Positions 18,620-27,549 of a stretch of DNA of 64,000 bases are shown one piece after another (positions within the stretch are counted from its first letter, which is position 1; every line of letters begins with the position of its first letter). The position numbers and the translations under genes are program-made. The notes below the pieces were generated by a model. The model worked only from the letters and a program-made list of their open reading frames with translations, was not told the origin of the DNA and made no database searches. This DNA is from Lentilactobacillus senioris DSM 24302 = JCM 17472 (GTDB lineage: Bacteria > Bacillota > Bacilli > Lactobacillales > Lactobacillaceae), in assembly GCF_001436555.1 (NCBI RefSeq), contig NZ_AYZR01000007.1, forward strand, positions 1 to 64,000, written 5' to 3'.

Positions 18620-20365
18620 TTAATTTTCTTGTTTTTTAGTATTTTCTGGTTTACTAGTGCTTTTTTTCGCTTTTTTCTTGTTAGTTCTTTTATGGTGTTG
18701 ATTAACTTCCATAATCACTGGCAAAATAACTGGTCGGCGTTTAGTTTGTTCGTACAAGTAATCACTAAGACTTTCACGAACATCTTGCTTTAAGTTGCTC
18801 CAGTCAAATTCTTTATTAGTTAAATTATCAGTCACCGTTTTTTCGATGATGTCGGAAGCTTCGCGCATCAAGTCTTTATTAGCCTTAACATAAACAAATC
18901 CCCGTGAGGTCAACTTAGGCTTGGCGATGATTTTCTTCTTTTTCCGATCAATAGTTACTACGGCTACAAAAATTCCGTCTTCTGACAAGACTTTACGATC
19001 CCGCAGTACAATATTACCAATATCGCCAACCCCAATACCATCAATCATGGTATCAGATGCAGGGACACTGTCAGCCACGTTCATATCATCCTGATTGATA
19101 GCAATTACATCACCCTTAGCAGGTAAGTAAATCTGATCTGACTTCATCCCCACTTGGCGAGCTAATGCACAGTGAGCGTCCAGCAAACGATATTCACCTT
19201 GAACTGGAATTAAGAACTTAGGCTTTAATAAGTTCATTAACAATTGCAAATCATTTTGACTAGCATCTCCAGAGGAGTTCATTTCATCAGAAATCATTCG
19301 AACTTCTGCACCAGCTCTATAAACCATATCCCTAGTTTTTGCTACAGTAGTCTCCATCGCAGTAGAAGGAGTAGTCGTAATAAAGACTAAATCATTAGGC
19401 TCAATGTTAATATCATTTTGCTCTTTATTAGCCATTCGTTGGATAGCCTTAATCGGTTCACCCATTTTACCAGTTTGGATGATAACTACTTTATCGGGAT
19501 CCATATCTTTTAATTCTTTTTTAGAATCAATCAATAGATCCTCAGTTGGCAATACTAAGTCATTAAGCCGCATTGAGGTTCTTACTACCCGTTCTAAGTC
19601 GTGACCGGCTAAATAAACTCTTCTGTCTGTTTTAGCGGCAGCATCAAAAACTTGTTGCATTCTAATAATGTTAGATGCAACACTAGCCACGATAATTCTA
19701 CTATGATGATAGTTAAACGTATCGTAAATATACTGACCAATAGTTTGTTCAGTTACACTAGGAGCAGGATTTTCAGCATTGCTAGAATCACTTAATAAGA
19801 CCAATACTCCTTCACTGCCTAACTTAGTTAAAGCTGAATAATCAGTTTGGTAAGCAGGTAAAGATGTCTGATCAAACTTGAAATCACCAGTGTAAACCAC
19901 TGCCCCATCAGTAGTATGCAGAGCAATCCCCATAGAACCAGGAATTAAATGCGTAGTTTTGAAGAAAGTAACATTAACATCTTCAAACTCAATTTCGCTT
20001 TGATCACTAATTACGTGAAAATCATCAAATCCAGCAGATTCAGGGTTATCTTCAACGTTTAACTTAGCTAATTCAATAGTCATTTCAGAACCAAATACTG
20101 GCACGTTGAACTCTGATAAGAAATAAGGCAATGCCCCAATCGCATCTGCATGTCCATGAGTTAAGAAGACCCCTACAATCTGGTCTTCGTGTTCTTTTAA
20201 ATACGTAAAGTCAGGAATAACTACATCAATTCCTAGCAATTCATTTTCTGGGTACTTTAACCCACAATCTAAAATATAAAGATTGTTATTAATCTCGGCA
20301 ACATACATATTCATTCCGTTTTCACGGACTCCGCCAAGAGTAATTAGTTTAATATCATTTTTCAT
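18620..20365 (-). CDS. rnjB: RNase J2-type protein with degenerate active site
   Basis: A 581-residue beta-CASP metallo-beta-lactamase protein of the RNase J family, lying downstream of rpsO. J family features kept are TGDFKFDQ, SDSSNAENP, the C-terminal GIGVGDIGNIVLRDR and KTKRRPVILPVIMEV. The key metal motif, however, reads THGHADA (residues 69-75) where RNase J1 in this window reads THGHEDH. The later HTSGHG motif is replaced by MNSSGD, and PIHGEYR by PVQGEYR. In other Firmicutes J2 is the weaker partner in a J1/J2 complex. Start at ATG 20365 with GAGGTGG 5 bases upstream. A basic, Lys-rich tail ends the protein. Confidence 0.9.
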   Translation of the reverse strand: MKNDIKLITLGGVRENGMNMYVAEINNNLYILDCGLKYPENELLGIDVVIPDFTYLKEHEDQIVGVFLTHGHADAIGALPYFLSEFNVPVFGSEMTIELAKLNVEDNPESAGFDDFHVISDQSEIEFEDVNVTFFKTTHLIPGSMGIALHTTDGAVVYTGDFKFDQTSLPAYQTDYSALTKLGSEGVLVLLSDSSNAENPAPSVTEQTIGQYIYDTFNYHHSRIIVASVASNIIRMQQVFDAAAKTDRRVYLAGHDLERVVRTSMRLNDLVLPTEDLLIDSKKELKDMDPDKVVIIQTGKMGEPIKAIQRMANKEQNDINIEPNDLVFITTTPSTAMETTVAKTRDMVYRAGAEVRMISDEMNSSGDASQNDLQLLMNLLKPKFLIPVQGEYRLLDAHCALARQVGMKSDQIYLPAKGDVIAINQDDMNVADSVPASDTMIDGIGVGDIGNIVLRDRKVLSEDGIFVAVVTIDRKKKKIIAKPKLTSRGFVYVKANKDLMREASDIIEKTVTDNLTNKEFDWSNLKQDVRESLSDYLYEQTKRRPVILPVIMEVNQHHKRTNKKKAKKSTSKPENTKKQEN

Positions 20366-20471
20366 GTTCCACCTCAAAAATTTGGTTTTATTTTTTTCCG
20401 TTCGTTTCAGCTTCTTACAGTGTACCATAATTTAATTCCGGTTCGAAATATTTCCATCATTTTTTGGCAAA

Positions 20472-20501
20472 AGAAAAAGGACCAACAATTGTTAGTCCTT
20501 G
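20472..20501 (-). terminator. Terminator after rpsO
   Basis: AAGGAC/GTCCTT stem with inner AACAATTGTT palindrome, then TTTCTTTT on the minus strand. Confidence 0.8.
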
Positions 20502-20512
20502 AAAAATTAATA

Positions 20513-20782
20513 TTAACGACGAAGACCTAAGCTTCTGATAAGTTCACGGTAACGTTGTACATCTTCCTTACGAAGGTATGCCAACAAGTTACGACGGTGA
20601 CCAATCTTCTTCATCAATCCACGTTGTGAATGAAAATCTTTTTTGTGAGTACGCATGTGTTCGTTGATTTCGTTGATATCAGCAGTTAAAACTGCGATTT
20701 GAACTTCAGCAGAACCAGTGTCACCTTCGTGACGAGCGTATTGCTTGATAATTTCATTTTTCTTTGCTTGTGTAAGAGCCAT
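20513..20782 (-). CDS. rpsO: 30S ribosomal protein S15
   Basis: Primary binder of the central domain of 16S rRNA. The 89-residue length is standard, with [13 protein letters not shown] and [16 protein letters not shown]. Monocistronic, with its own promoter, leader and terminator. In other bacteria S15 represses its own mRNA; the leader here may do the same. Confidence 0.98.
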   Translation of the reverse strand: MALTQAKKNEIIKQYARHEGDTGSAEVQIAVLTADINEINEHMRTHKKDFHSQRGLMKKIGHRRNLLAYLRKEDVQRYRELIRSLGLRR

Positions 20783-20874
20783 GATAGTACCACCTTATTT
20801 ATTATTTCCAGTCACTGAGTAAGCGGCAATGGTGATCCCGACAAACTAAGTGATGGTCTGTGCTAGAAGCACAA
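20783..20874 (-). promoter_or_regulatory. rpsO structured leader, candidate S15 autoregulatory site
   Basis: The roughly 90-base leader holds a hairpin (TGTGCT/AGCACA) and a long pairing CACTTAGT/ACTCAGTG (one mismatch) enclosing GGGATCACC. This kind of folded leader is used for S15 feedback in Firmicutes. The match is by shape only. Confidence 0.4.
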
Positions 20875-20879
20875 AACCC

Positions 20880-20908
20880 AGTATAGCCGAAAAATTATCA
20901 AAAGACAA
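20880..20908 (-). promoter_or_regulatory. rpsO promoter
   Basis: TTGTCT (20903-20908), 17 bases, TATACT (20880-20885) on the minus strand, about 95 bases from the rpsO start. Confidence 0.7.
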
Positions 20909-20937
20909 GAACTAATCAGCTAGATTCCCGTTTTTTC

Positions 20938-20966
20938 TTGCATTGAATCTCTAGGTTCTGTATAAT
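20938..20966 (+). promoter_or_regulatory. rpsT promoter
   Basis: TTGCAT (20938-20943), 17 bases, TATAAT (20961-20966), divergent from the rpsO promoter. Confidence 0.75.
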
Positions 20967-21022
20967 AATCTTTGTTGAATTTCAATTTGTATTTAGATAC
21001 ATAAGTATCGGAGGTGAAATAT

Positions 21023-21274
21023 ATGCCAATCATTAAATCAGCGATCGAACGTGTTAAAACCAACGAAAAGGCTAACCGTCGTAATGCAGCTCAACTAAGT
21101 ACTATGCGTACTGCTGTTAAGAAGTTTGAAAAAGCTCAAGCAGCTGGTGCCAGCGATGCTAGTGAACTTTACACTAAAGCAATCAGTGCCGTTGATCACG
21201 CTAAATCAAAAGGATTAATCAAAGCTAATAAAGCAGCTCGTGACAAGTCACGTTTAACTAAATTAGCTAAATAA
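21023..21274 (+). CDS. rpsT: 30S ribosomal protein S20
   Basis: Binds 16S rRNA at the base of the small subunit. The 83-residue basic helical protein begins [17 protein letters not shown] and ends in a Lys/Arg-rich helix. I start at ATG 21023 because GGAGGTG sits 6 bases upstream; the open frame extends three codons further as GTG. Single gene between its own promoter and terminator, head to head with rpsO. Confidence 0.97.
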   Translation: MPIIKSAIERVKTNEKANRRNAAQLSTMRTAVKKFEKAQAAGASDASELYTKAISAVDHAKSKGLIKANKAARDKSRLTKLAK

Positions 21275-21281
21275 TTAAACC

Positions 21282-21316
21282 AACAGTTGTTAGCTGCACT
21301 AACGACTGTTTTTTTA
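21282..21316 (+). terminator. Terminator after rpsT
   Basis: AACAGTTGTTAG pairs with CTAACGACTGTT (one mismatch), then a T run. Confidence 0.88.
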
Positions 21317-21322
21317 TTTTCT

Positions 21323-21367
21323 AAAAGAGCCACTGTTAAGAAATTTCTTAGCAGTGGCTCTTTTTTA
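21323..21367 (-). terminator. Terminator after holA
   Basis: AAGAGCCACTG with GCAGTGGCTCTT extended by TTAAGAAATTTCTTA, A/T-tracts on both sides. It closes the long minus-strand operon and can also stop rpsT read-through. Confidence 0.85.
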
Positions 21368-22396
21368 TGCACTCGCTTTAACGTCCGCAAATTTAAGTAA
21401 AAACAATTCAAACAAGAATTGCGGATCTTGAGAAGTTGACTTTAAAGAGGTCTCCAAGTCAATTAATCCCAAGTATCCCCGTCTTAAATCCTGATAATTA
21501 AATTTATTTCCGACTTGTAGTGCTAATTTAATCCTGTAGGGATGAACTTTTAGGCTGGTTGCTAAGCTGCCTTGAGAATATCCGTGTTTTTTTAAAATCA
21601 TTACTTGCAATAATAACCTAAATTGTTGGACTAAAACCGCATTAATTCTTAAAGGCTCTTCACCTTCAATTAATAGAGAATGATATAACTCAATAGCTTT
21701 TGTCACCTTTTTAGCAAGTACTAATTGCACTAGATCAAAAACATTTTGTTCCATAGATTGTCCTACTAAATCAGCCACTACGTCTGCTTCAATTACTTTA
21801 GTATCCTGATAATATAAAAATAATTTTTCCAGACCATTCATAATTAAAGTTAAATTAGCACTGGTACGTTGAACAATAGTTTCAACAACCGATGGTTCAA
21901 TTTGGTAACCATTATCAGTTACAATTTCAGCAACTAGGCGTTTTACCTGCTGCTCTGAACTTTGATTAATATCGATTACCTGAGCGGCAGTTTTAACTGC
22001 TTTAGTAACCTTTTTTCTAGCATCTAATTTTTCATAGGGTGCAAAGATTACCAAAACCGTACTAGGCTCTGGGTATTTTAAATATTCTATTAGATCATCT
22101 AAGTTATGATCCACCTTAGATTTTGTTTTAGCTCCAGTTAAAAAAAATGGTCGTTTAATAATCACTAACCGGCGCTCTCCAAAAAACGGAATGGATTTAG
22201 CATCCCCAATGGCATTGCCAACAGCTTCTTCTTCCATGTCATAAATACCAATATTCATTTCCTGTTCTTCTTCTGGAATTAACTGAATGAATTGTTGCTT
22301 AATTTGATCTGTTAAATAATCCTGGTCTCCTTGTATTAAATAAACTTTTTCCGGATTTTTAAGGTCAAATTGTTGTTTAAAAGTTAAGTAATCCAT
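21365..22396 (-). CDS. holA: DNA polymerase III delta subunit
   Basis: Clamp-loader subunit that opens the sliding clamp. The 343-residue product has the family's N-terminal VYLIQGDQDYLTDQI and central AAA+-like folds without a working P-loop. The start is ATG 22396, inside the last codons of comEC (20-base overlap), with GAAGGGAAG upstream. The comEC-holA-rpsT order is common in Firmicutes. Confidence 0.93.
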   Translation of the reverse strand: MDYLTFKQQFDLKNPEKVYLIQGDQDYLTDQIKQQFIQLIPEEEQEMNIGIYDMEEEAVGNAIGDAKSIPFFGERRLVIIKRPFFLTGAKTKSKVDHNLDDLIEYLKYPEPSTVLVIFAPYEKLDARKKVTKAVKTAAQVIDINQSSEQQVKRLVAEIVTDNGYQIEPSVVETIVQRTSANLTLIMNGLEKLFLYYQDTKVIEADVVADLVGQSMEQNVFDLVQLVLAKKVTKAIELYHSLLIEGEEPLRINAVLVQQFRLLLQVMILKKHGYSQGSLATSLKVHPYRIKLALQVGNKFNYQDLRRGYLGLIDLETSLKSTSQDPQFLFELFLLKFADVKASA

Positions 22397-24692
22397 GCGT
22401 GGCTTCCCTTCTTTGTTTAGCATCTCGTTTAATAATTCCAGGTTGGTTAGCCTGATAAGAATATTGAATCATCCCGTCATGTTGGGTGTTCATAATTTTA
22501 ACGTTATTTTTAGTTAAGGTTTCTATAGTTTCTTGATTAGGATGATTATATCGATTATTTTTACCGGCAGAAATCCAAGCTACTTGCGGTCTTAACTGTT
22601 GAATAAAGCGTGGATCACTAGCAGTTTTACTGCCATGATGTCCCACTTTTAATACGTCCGTTTTAAGCTCAGGATATTTTCTCAACATTTTTAATTCATT
22701 GTCTCGATCTAAATCTCCAGTAAATAGCCATCTTTGCTGGCCAAAGGTTCCCCCTAAAACTAACGAATCTTCATTTTTACCCGTTCCTAAAGTATTGGGA
22801 TGAAAGCATTCAAAAATACCTGGTTGGCTATTAGTTTGGTCGGTGATCGGAATTAGTTGCTTAAAACTACCTGACTTTAACCGCTGCAAAAAATGAGGAT
22901 TCTCTTCCATTCCTGCAGGTACAATAACATTGTTTACCCTTAATTTCTGTAGATAAACTGGTAAATCTCCACAATGATCAGCATCTTGATGACTAATCCA
23001 AATGTTATCTACTGTTTTAACACCTATGCTTTTCAAATAGTTAATGACGGTGCGTTCTGCCTGATAATTATCTGTTTTTCGTTGCCATTTAGAGACATTA
23101 AACGTTAACCTGCCGCCCGTATCTATAATGTTAACAGACTGATTCTGAGGGGTACGGACTAAAAAGCTATCTCCCTGCCCCACATCAAACATTGTCACTT
23201 CTCCATTAATCGGATAGTGAATACGAATAAAACTAGTGCTGTAAAAAACAAGCAACAATAGAATTTCCAATTTAGTTCGTTTCTTAATGATAATCGCAAC
23301 AGTTAAAGAAAACAACATCAAAGAAGTGATTAAACCAGGTTTTCCAAACGTAATCATTCCTGGCAAACTACTAATAAAATTTAAGCCAGTATTAAACTCA
23401 CGAATAATAAAATTAATTAATGTCACCCCTGGCAAATTAGCCCAGTTCAGCACAACTCCTAGCAAGACTAGCGGAATAATTAATATACTAAAAATTGGTA
23501 AAATTAAAATATTAACTAACAGCGACAAACAGTGCCACTCGAAAATATGTTCTAAAATAATTGGCAAACTAAGCATGCTCAACCAAAATGATTTAGAAAT
23601 GGTTCCCCGATTATGCAAAATAATAAGCCCAAAAGATAACGCATAGCTAAATTGACAGGCAAGCAAAAAACATGCCGCTGGAAAGATAATAAGGTTAATT
23701 ATCAAAGTAACACTCCATACGTCTAGCATACTTATCTGCCAGTTAAATAAACGACCTAAAATCTTAATTTCCGCACTCAATACTGCTCTTAACAGCCCCA
23801 CACTTGCTCCAGCGAATATGAAATAAATAATTAACATTACGGCTTCTAACACTGATCGCAACTTATCCGGTAACCATTTTAATCCCCACTCAACTAACAT
23901 CAATAAATAGGTTACGTGCATTCCAGAAATACTAAACAGATGTAATAATCCCAGTTGGGTTACCCCCGGAGTCATTTCATAAAAATCAGTTTCTCGATAG
24001 CCACTTATTAAACCCAATGCATAAACCTTCAAATGAGCTGGTAGCTTTTGACAGTAATGATTAAATTGGGTTCTAATAACATGAATTTTATCAACTATAC
24101 TTAAAGCTTCCTTTATTTGGAAATAATTAACGTGCTGCACTATTAAGCGGTTAGAAATGCTTTGTACCCGATAAAAAAATTGCGAATCAAACTGATTAAA
24201 ATTGGTCGGTTTCTTAACGGGCTCAATAACTCCAGTAACTTGTAATTGAACCGGATGAGATTGAGATAACAGCCATTGTTGCTCTTTCAGACTTTCAATG
24301 GGGATTACCACCATCACCGTCTGATTTTGTGATTGAAAGCTAATATGAGCCCTTCCAGTTAATAAATCTCCCCTAATCTGATAATGATCTGGGTAAATAT
24401 CTAATTTACCATTATATTCTCCTATCATTTGGTTCTGCTCAATTAAACGTTGATTAAAACAAAACGCAGCTCCAAGATACCCAATCGCTACCAATGCAAT
24501 GAGTCCCCACATTTTGCTATCTCGCAAGCAAATTATTCTAATAAGGGTTAATGAGACTAGTACCAAACCTAGTTTCCAGTTGCCAAATAATAACATGCTA
24601 ATGGCTAATAAAAATAATCCCGGAAAAAACATGGTATTAGCAACGTATTTGCTTTTTATTTTGGGAGCTTTTCTGACTAGTTGTTTAGACAC
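22377..24692 (-). CDS. comEC: DNA uptake channel protein ComEC/Rec2
   Basis: Inner membrane channel that imports single-stranded DNA during natural transformation. At 771 residues it is full length and uninterrupted. It has N-terminal membrane segments with a DUF4131/OB-like part and a central competence domain (GLLHLFSISGMHVTYLLML). The C-terminal metallo-beta-lactamase domain carries MFDVGQGDSFLV, ISHQDADHCGD and KVGHHGSK. The start is GTG, overlapping the last 8 bases of comEA. Confidence 0.95.
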   Translation of the reverse strand: MSKQLVRKAPKIKSKYVANTMFFPGLFLLAISMLLFGNWKLGLVLVSLTLIRIICLRDSKMWGLIALVAIGYLGAAFCFNQRLIEQNQMIGEYNGKLDIYPDHYQIRGDLLTGRAHISFQSQNQTVMVVIPIESLKEQQWLLSQSHPVQLQVTGVIEPVKKPTNFNQFDSQFFYRVQSISNRLIVQHVNYFQIKEALSIVDKIHVIRTQFNHYCQKLPAHLKVYALGLISGYRETDFYEMTPGVTQLGLLHLFSISGMHVTYLLMLVEWGLKWLPDKLRSVLEAVMLIIYFIFAGASVGLLRAVLSAEIKILGRLFNWQISMLDVWSVTLIINLIIFPAACFLLACQFSYALSFGLIILHNRGTISKSFWLSMLSLPIILEHIFEWHCLSLLVNILILPIFSILIIPLVLLGVVLNWANLPGVTLINFIIREFNTGLNFISSLPGMITFGKPGLITSLMLFSLTVAIIIKKRTKLEILLLLVFYSTSFIRIHYPINGEVTMFDVGQGDSFLVRTPQNQSVNIIDTGGRLTFNVSKWQRKTDNYQAERTVINYLKSIGVKTVDNIWISHQDADHCGDLPVYLQKLRVNNVIVPAGMEENPHFLQRLKSGSFKQLIPITDQTNSQPGIFECFHPNTLGTGKNEDSLVLGGTFGQQRWLFTGDLDRDNELKMLRKYPELKTDVLKVGHHGSKTASDPRFIQQLRPQVAWISAGKNNRYNHPNQETIETLTKNNVKIMNTQHDGMIQYSYQANQPGIIKRDAKQRREATHGLLNF

Positions 24693-25410
24693 AAATACTA
24701 TCCTTTAAATTTTCAAACGTTTTATCACCAAATCCGGATACATTCTTTAAGTCTTCAATCTGCTTAAATTGTCCGGTAGATTCCCGGTAGGCAATAATTT
24801 GTTCAGCCTTCTTTTCTCCGATACCAGTTAGCTCCTGCAATTTATTCTTATCAGCTGTATTCAGATTAATTTTTCCACTACTAGAATTAGTAACTGAGAA
24901 ACTAGAAGAGTCGCTGGAAGTCTCGCTACTAACATTCGTGCTTTCACTAGCATTCTGCGGTTCTTGAGGTGTAATTCCTTGTTTCAAAGCATTACCTTGT
25001 ATTTCTCCCTTTAATGGAACATAGATGACCTGTTGATCAGCTAATTTGCCAGCTAAATTAATTTGCTTTTTGTCTGCTGACTTAGTAAACCCTCCTGCTA
25101 AGTTAACCGCATCCTGAGTTCGCATGTTCTTAGTTACCTGATAAACTCCTGGGCGCTTAACCGCTCCTTTAACATCTACATATAACTGTTCCGTTTCTTT
25201 GGCCGCCGGAGTGCTAGAACTGCTTTTAACTGACGGTTTGGTTTTCATTAAATCACTTTTAGTAACCGAAGATGAGGGCAACGATCCACTAACATTTCGA
25301 GGATGATTATTAGTAATAATTAACCCGCCAATCAACAGTCCAATTATTACTAACATAATAAACAAAATATGGTACAGATACTCCTCCACCACTTCCTTAA
25401 TTCGTTCCAT
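24685..25410 (-). CDS. comEA: Competence DNA receptor ComEA
   Basis: Surface DNA receptor for transformation. The 241-residue protein has one N-terminal membrane anchor (about 13-32) and a Ser/Thr-rich linker. An SLBB domain follows (VDVKGAVKRPGVYQV), then a second Ser-rich linker. It ends with two helix-hairpin-helix motifs (INLNTADKNKLQELTGIGEKKA and the FGDKTFENLKD end) that bind DNA. Translationally coupled to comEC. ATG start with AAGGAG upstream. Confidence 0.94.
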   Translation of the reverse strand: MERIKEVVEEYLYHILFIMLVIIGLLIGGLIITNNHPRNVSGSLPSSSVTKSDLMKTKPSVKSSSSTPAAKETEQLYVDVKGAVKRPGVYQVTKNMRTQDAVNLAGGFTKSADKKQINLAGKLADQQVIYVPLKGEIQGNALKQGITPQEPQNASESTNVSSETSSDSSSFSVTNSSSGKINLNTADKNKLQELTGIGEKKAEQIIAYRESTGQFKQIEDLKNVSGFGDKTFENLKDSICV

Positions 25411-25443
25411 AATTAATTCGCTCCTTTCTTAAATTTAAGTACG

Positions 25444-25474
25444 AAAAAAAGGATTAATTAAATTAATCCTTTTG
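25444..25474 (-). terminator. Terminator at the end of the Lon-like protease gene
   Basis: AAAAGGATTAAT pairs with ATTAATCCTTTT, then more T on the minus strand. The first arm includes the protease stop codon, a compact design. comEA follows 34 bases on, so read-through or another promoter is needed for it. Confidence 0.8.
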
Positions 25475-26506
25475 GTTTCTTAAGTATGAAACTGCCTGTT
25501 CAAAAGTACTGATAGGTACGACTTTCATATTAGGAGCGTATTTTTTAGCAGTTTTTTTAGCTAATTGATAATTGGTTAGATGATCAGGTTCAAATTTCAA
25601 AACTGATTTAGTTGGCTTAATATACGGTGCTAGGAAAATTTTAGCCCCACTACGCTTGGCAGCAATAATCTTTTTATCTATTCCCCCAATTTCACCAACA
25701 TTTCCTTCAGCATCTATGGTTCCTGTTCCTGCAATTTTTTGTCCATGACGAAGATCTTGGTTAGTCAGTTGACCATAAATTTGTAACGCAAACATTGTTC
25801 CACCTGATGGGCCGCCCACATCCCCAGGATTTACCTTAACGGGGATTTTAGTCTGGATTGTCATATTATCAGTCAAAATAATACCAATGCCTGCTCGCTG
25901 CTTGCTAATCTTAACTAATGGCTCTCTAGCCGTTTTATTAATTCCATTTCGTTCATAAGAAATCGTAACTTCTGTTCCAGCTTTTTTGCCTTTAATATAA
26001 TTTACAAATCCGCTAGAGTTTTTAAAATGGTGGCCATCGATAGCGGTAACTACATCACCAACTGCCAATTTTGACTTAAATTTAGAGTTTTTTTGAACGT
26101 CTAACACGTAGATACCATTGTACTTTCGTTCAACATCTTGGTGCGCAGATTTGTACGCAGTAAAAATGGCCTCATTAATGGAACTTTGCATATAAAATTT
26201 CTGCACTTGTTCGTACTGCACCATATTTTGTCCACTAGTGACATCATTTGCATCTTCGATAGTGTAATACGGAACCATTTTAGCCCACAAATAGGTTAGC
26301 GGTCTGGCTTGAGATATTCCAACAGAAGTAAGCATAAAGGAACCTTTTCGTTTATCAGGATGATTTTTAATCTTCACGAAGTTATTAATGTCAGAAGCCT
26401 GACCAGGTCCTTCAATATATTTAGGAAGTGGCCAAAATAAAAACGCTGCTAATAACAAGATGCCGATCAGCCACCAGAAAACAGATTTAGGCCATTTACG
26501 TTTCAT
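25463..26506 (-). CDS. Membrane-anchored PDZ/Lon-like serine protease (SepM/YlbL family)
   Basis: A 347-residue protein with one N-terminal membrane segment (about 9-27), a PDZ domain in the middle (YVLDVQKNSKFKSKLAVGDVVTAIDGHHF) and a C-terminal Lon-type protease domain. The catalytic Ser is in GGPSGGTMF and the Lys in IAAKRSGAK. In Streptococcus, SepM trims the competence pheromone; in Bacillus, YlbL acts in DNA-damage recovery. No pheromone gene is seen here. It starts at the base after the coaD stop. Confidence 0.92.
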   Translation of the reverse strand: MKRKWPKSVFWWLIGILLLAAFLFWPLPKYIEGPGQASDINNFVKIKNHPDKRKGSFMLTSVGISQARPLTYLWAKMVPYYTIEDANDVTSGQNMVQYEQVQKFYMQSSINEAIFTAYKSAHQDVERKYNGIYVLDVQKNSKFKSKLAVGDVVTAIDGHHFKNSSGFVNYIKGKKAGTEVTISYERNGINKTAREPLVKISKQRAGIGIILTDNMTIQTKIPVKVNPGDVGGPSGGTMFALQIYGQLTNQDLRHGQKIAGTGTIDAEGNVGEIGGIDKKIIAAKRSGAKIFLAPYIKPTKSVLKFEPDHLTNYQLAKKTAKKYAPNMKVVPISTFEQAVSYLRNQKD

Positions 26507-26992
26507 TTATTCTTGTTCCTCAAACTTTCGTTTAAAATCTTGAACAACGTTTTGGGGAACGAACTGGGTTACATCACCACCAAAACTAGCAATTTCTTTA
26601 ATCATGCTAGAAGAAATTGCTCTGGTTTGAGAACTGGCCGGAATAAAAAGCGTTTGAATGCTCTCATCCAAGGTACTGTTTAATTCAGCAATTGCCATTT
26701 CACTCTCCAAATCAACGTTACCCCTGACCCCTCTAATTAGGTATTGAGCTTGCAACTCTTGAGCAGCTTGAACAGTCAAACGATCAGAAACAACTACCGA
26801 AACATTTTCGAATCGAGCTACAGCAGTAGCAATTTGTCTTTGACGTTCAGCGACCGTAAAAAGCCCCTTCTTTTGAGTATTTTGCGCAATAACTACATAT
26901 AAATGATCAAATAATTTATGAGATTTCTCTATAACTTCTATGTGACCCAAAGTTATTGGATCAAAGCTACCTGCATAAACTGCATTTTTCAT
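26507..26992 (-). CDS. coaD: Phosphopantetheine adenylyltransferase
   Basis: Fourth step of CoA synthesis, making dephospho-CoA. 161 residues, with the nucleotidyltransferase motif GSFDPITLGHIEVI and ISSSMIKEIA. Two adjacent ATG codons (26995 and 26992) are possible. I prefer 26992, which is 5 bases after GAGGTG; the other overlaps the rsmD stop as ATGA. Confidence 0.97.
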   Translation of the reverse strand: MKNAVYAGSFDPITLGHIEVIEKSHKLFDHLYVVIAQNTQKKGLFTVAERQRQIATAVARFENVSVVVSDRLTVQAAQELQAQYLIRGVRGNVDLESEMAIAELNSTLDESIQTLFIPASSQTRAISSSMIKEIASFGGDVTQFVPQNVVQDFKRKFEEQE

Positions 26993-27549
26993 CATTTCAC
27001 CTCAAATCGATAAAAGTTCAACCTAGTTAGCCCATATTCTTTTTGCTTAGTTCTCTTAAAATTAGCAAACTGCTCAGGTAATTCAGTTTCATTATCGGTT
27101 TCACAAATTACCGTTGCACCGTCCTCTAACAAGTTTAACTGCTGCAGTTGTTCCATCACTACCACCATTTTTTGTAATTTATATGGTGGATCCAAAAATA
27201 CTATATCAAAGCGTTGACCTTCCGTTGCTAAATCAATCAACACTTTTTCAGCAGCACCCTTAATTACTCGAACCTGATCCTCTGCGTGTATCTTGGCTAA
27301 ATTATCCTTAATGGTCTTAACGGCTTGATACTGACGATCAACTAAGACGGCGGAGTCCATACCTCGAGAGATAGCTTCCAACCCAACAGCTCCAGAGCCT
27401 GCATAAAGATCTAAAAAGCTGCCGCCGTCAAAATAAGCTCCTAGCATACTAAACAATGATTCTTTAACTTTATCAGTGGTGGGTCGGGTTTTATCTCCCT
27501 TTACTCCTTCTAAGCGAATACCACCAAATTTTCCGGATACAATTCTCAT
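26992..27549 (-). CDS. rsmD: 16S rRNA m2G966 methyltransferase RsmD
   Basis: S-adenosylmethionine-dependent methylation of 16S rRNA guanine 966. 185 residues, with SFLDLYAGSGAVGLEA (SAM-binding) and the catalytic FLDPPY motif. It overlaps ylbG by 4 bases (ATGA) and adjoins coaD, the standard Firmicutes order. Confidence 0.96.
   Translation of the reverse strand: MRIVSGKFGGIRLEGVKGDKTRPTTDKVKESLFSMLGAYFDGGSFLDLYAGSGAVGLEAISRGMDSAVLVDRQYQAVKTIKDNLAKIHAEDQVRVIKGAAEKVLIDLATEGQRFDIVFLDPPYKLQKMVVVMEQLQQLNLLEDGATVICETDNETELPEQFANFKRTKQKEYGLTRLNFYRFEVK

Noticed and set aside
18620-20365. Idea that the degenerate RNase J is a pseudogene
   Set aside because: The frame is intact from a good ribosome binding site to the stop, has a terminator, and the C-terminal domain is well conserved, so it is treated as a functional paralogue.
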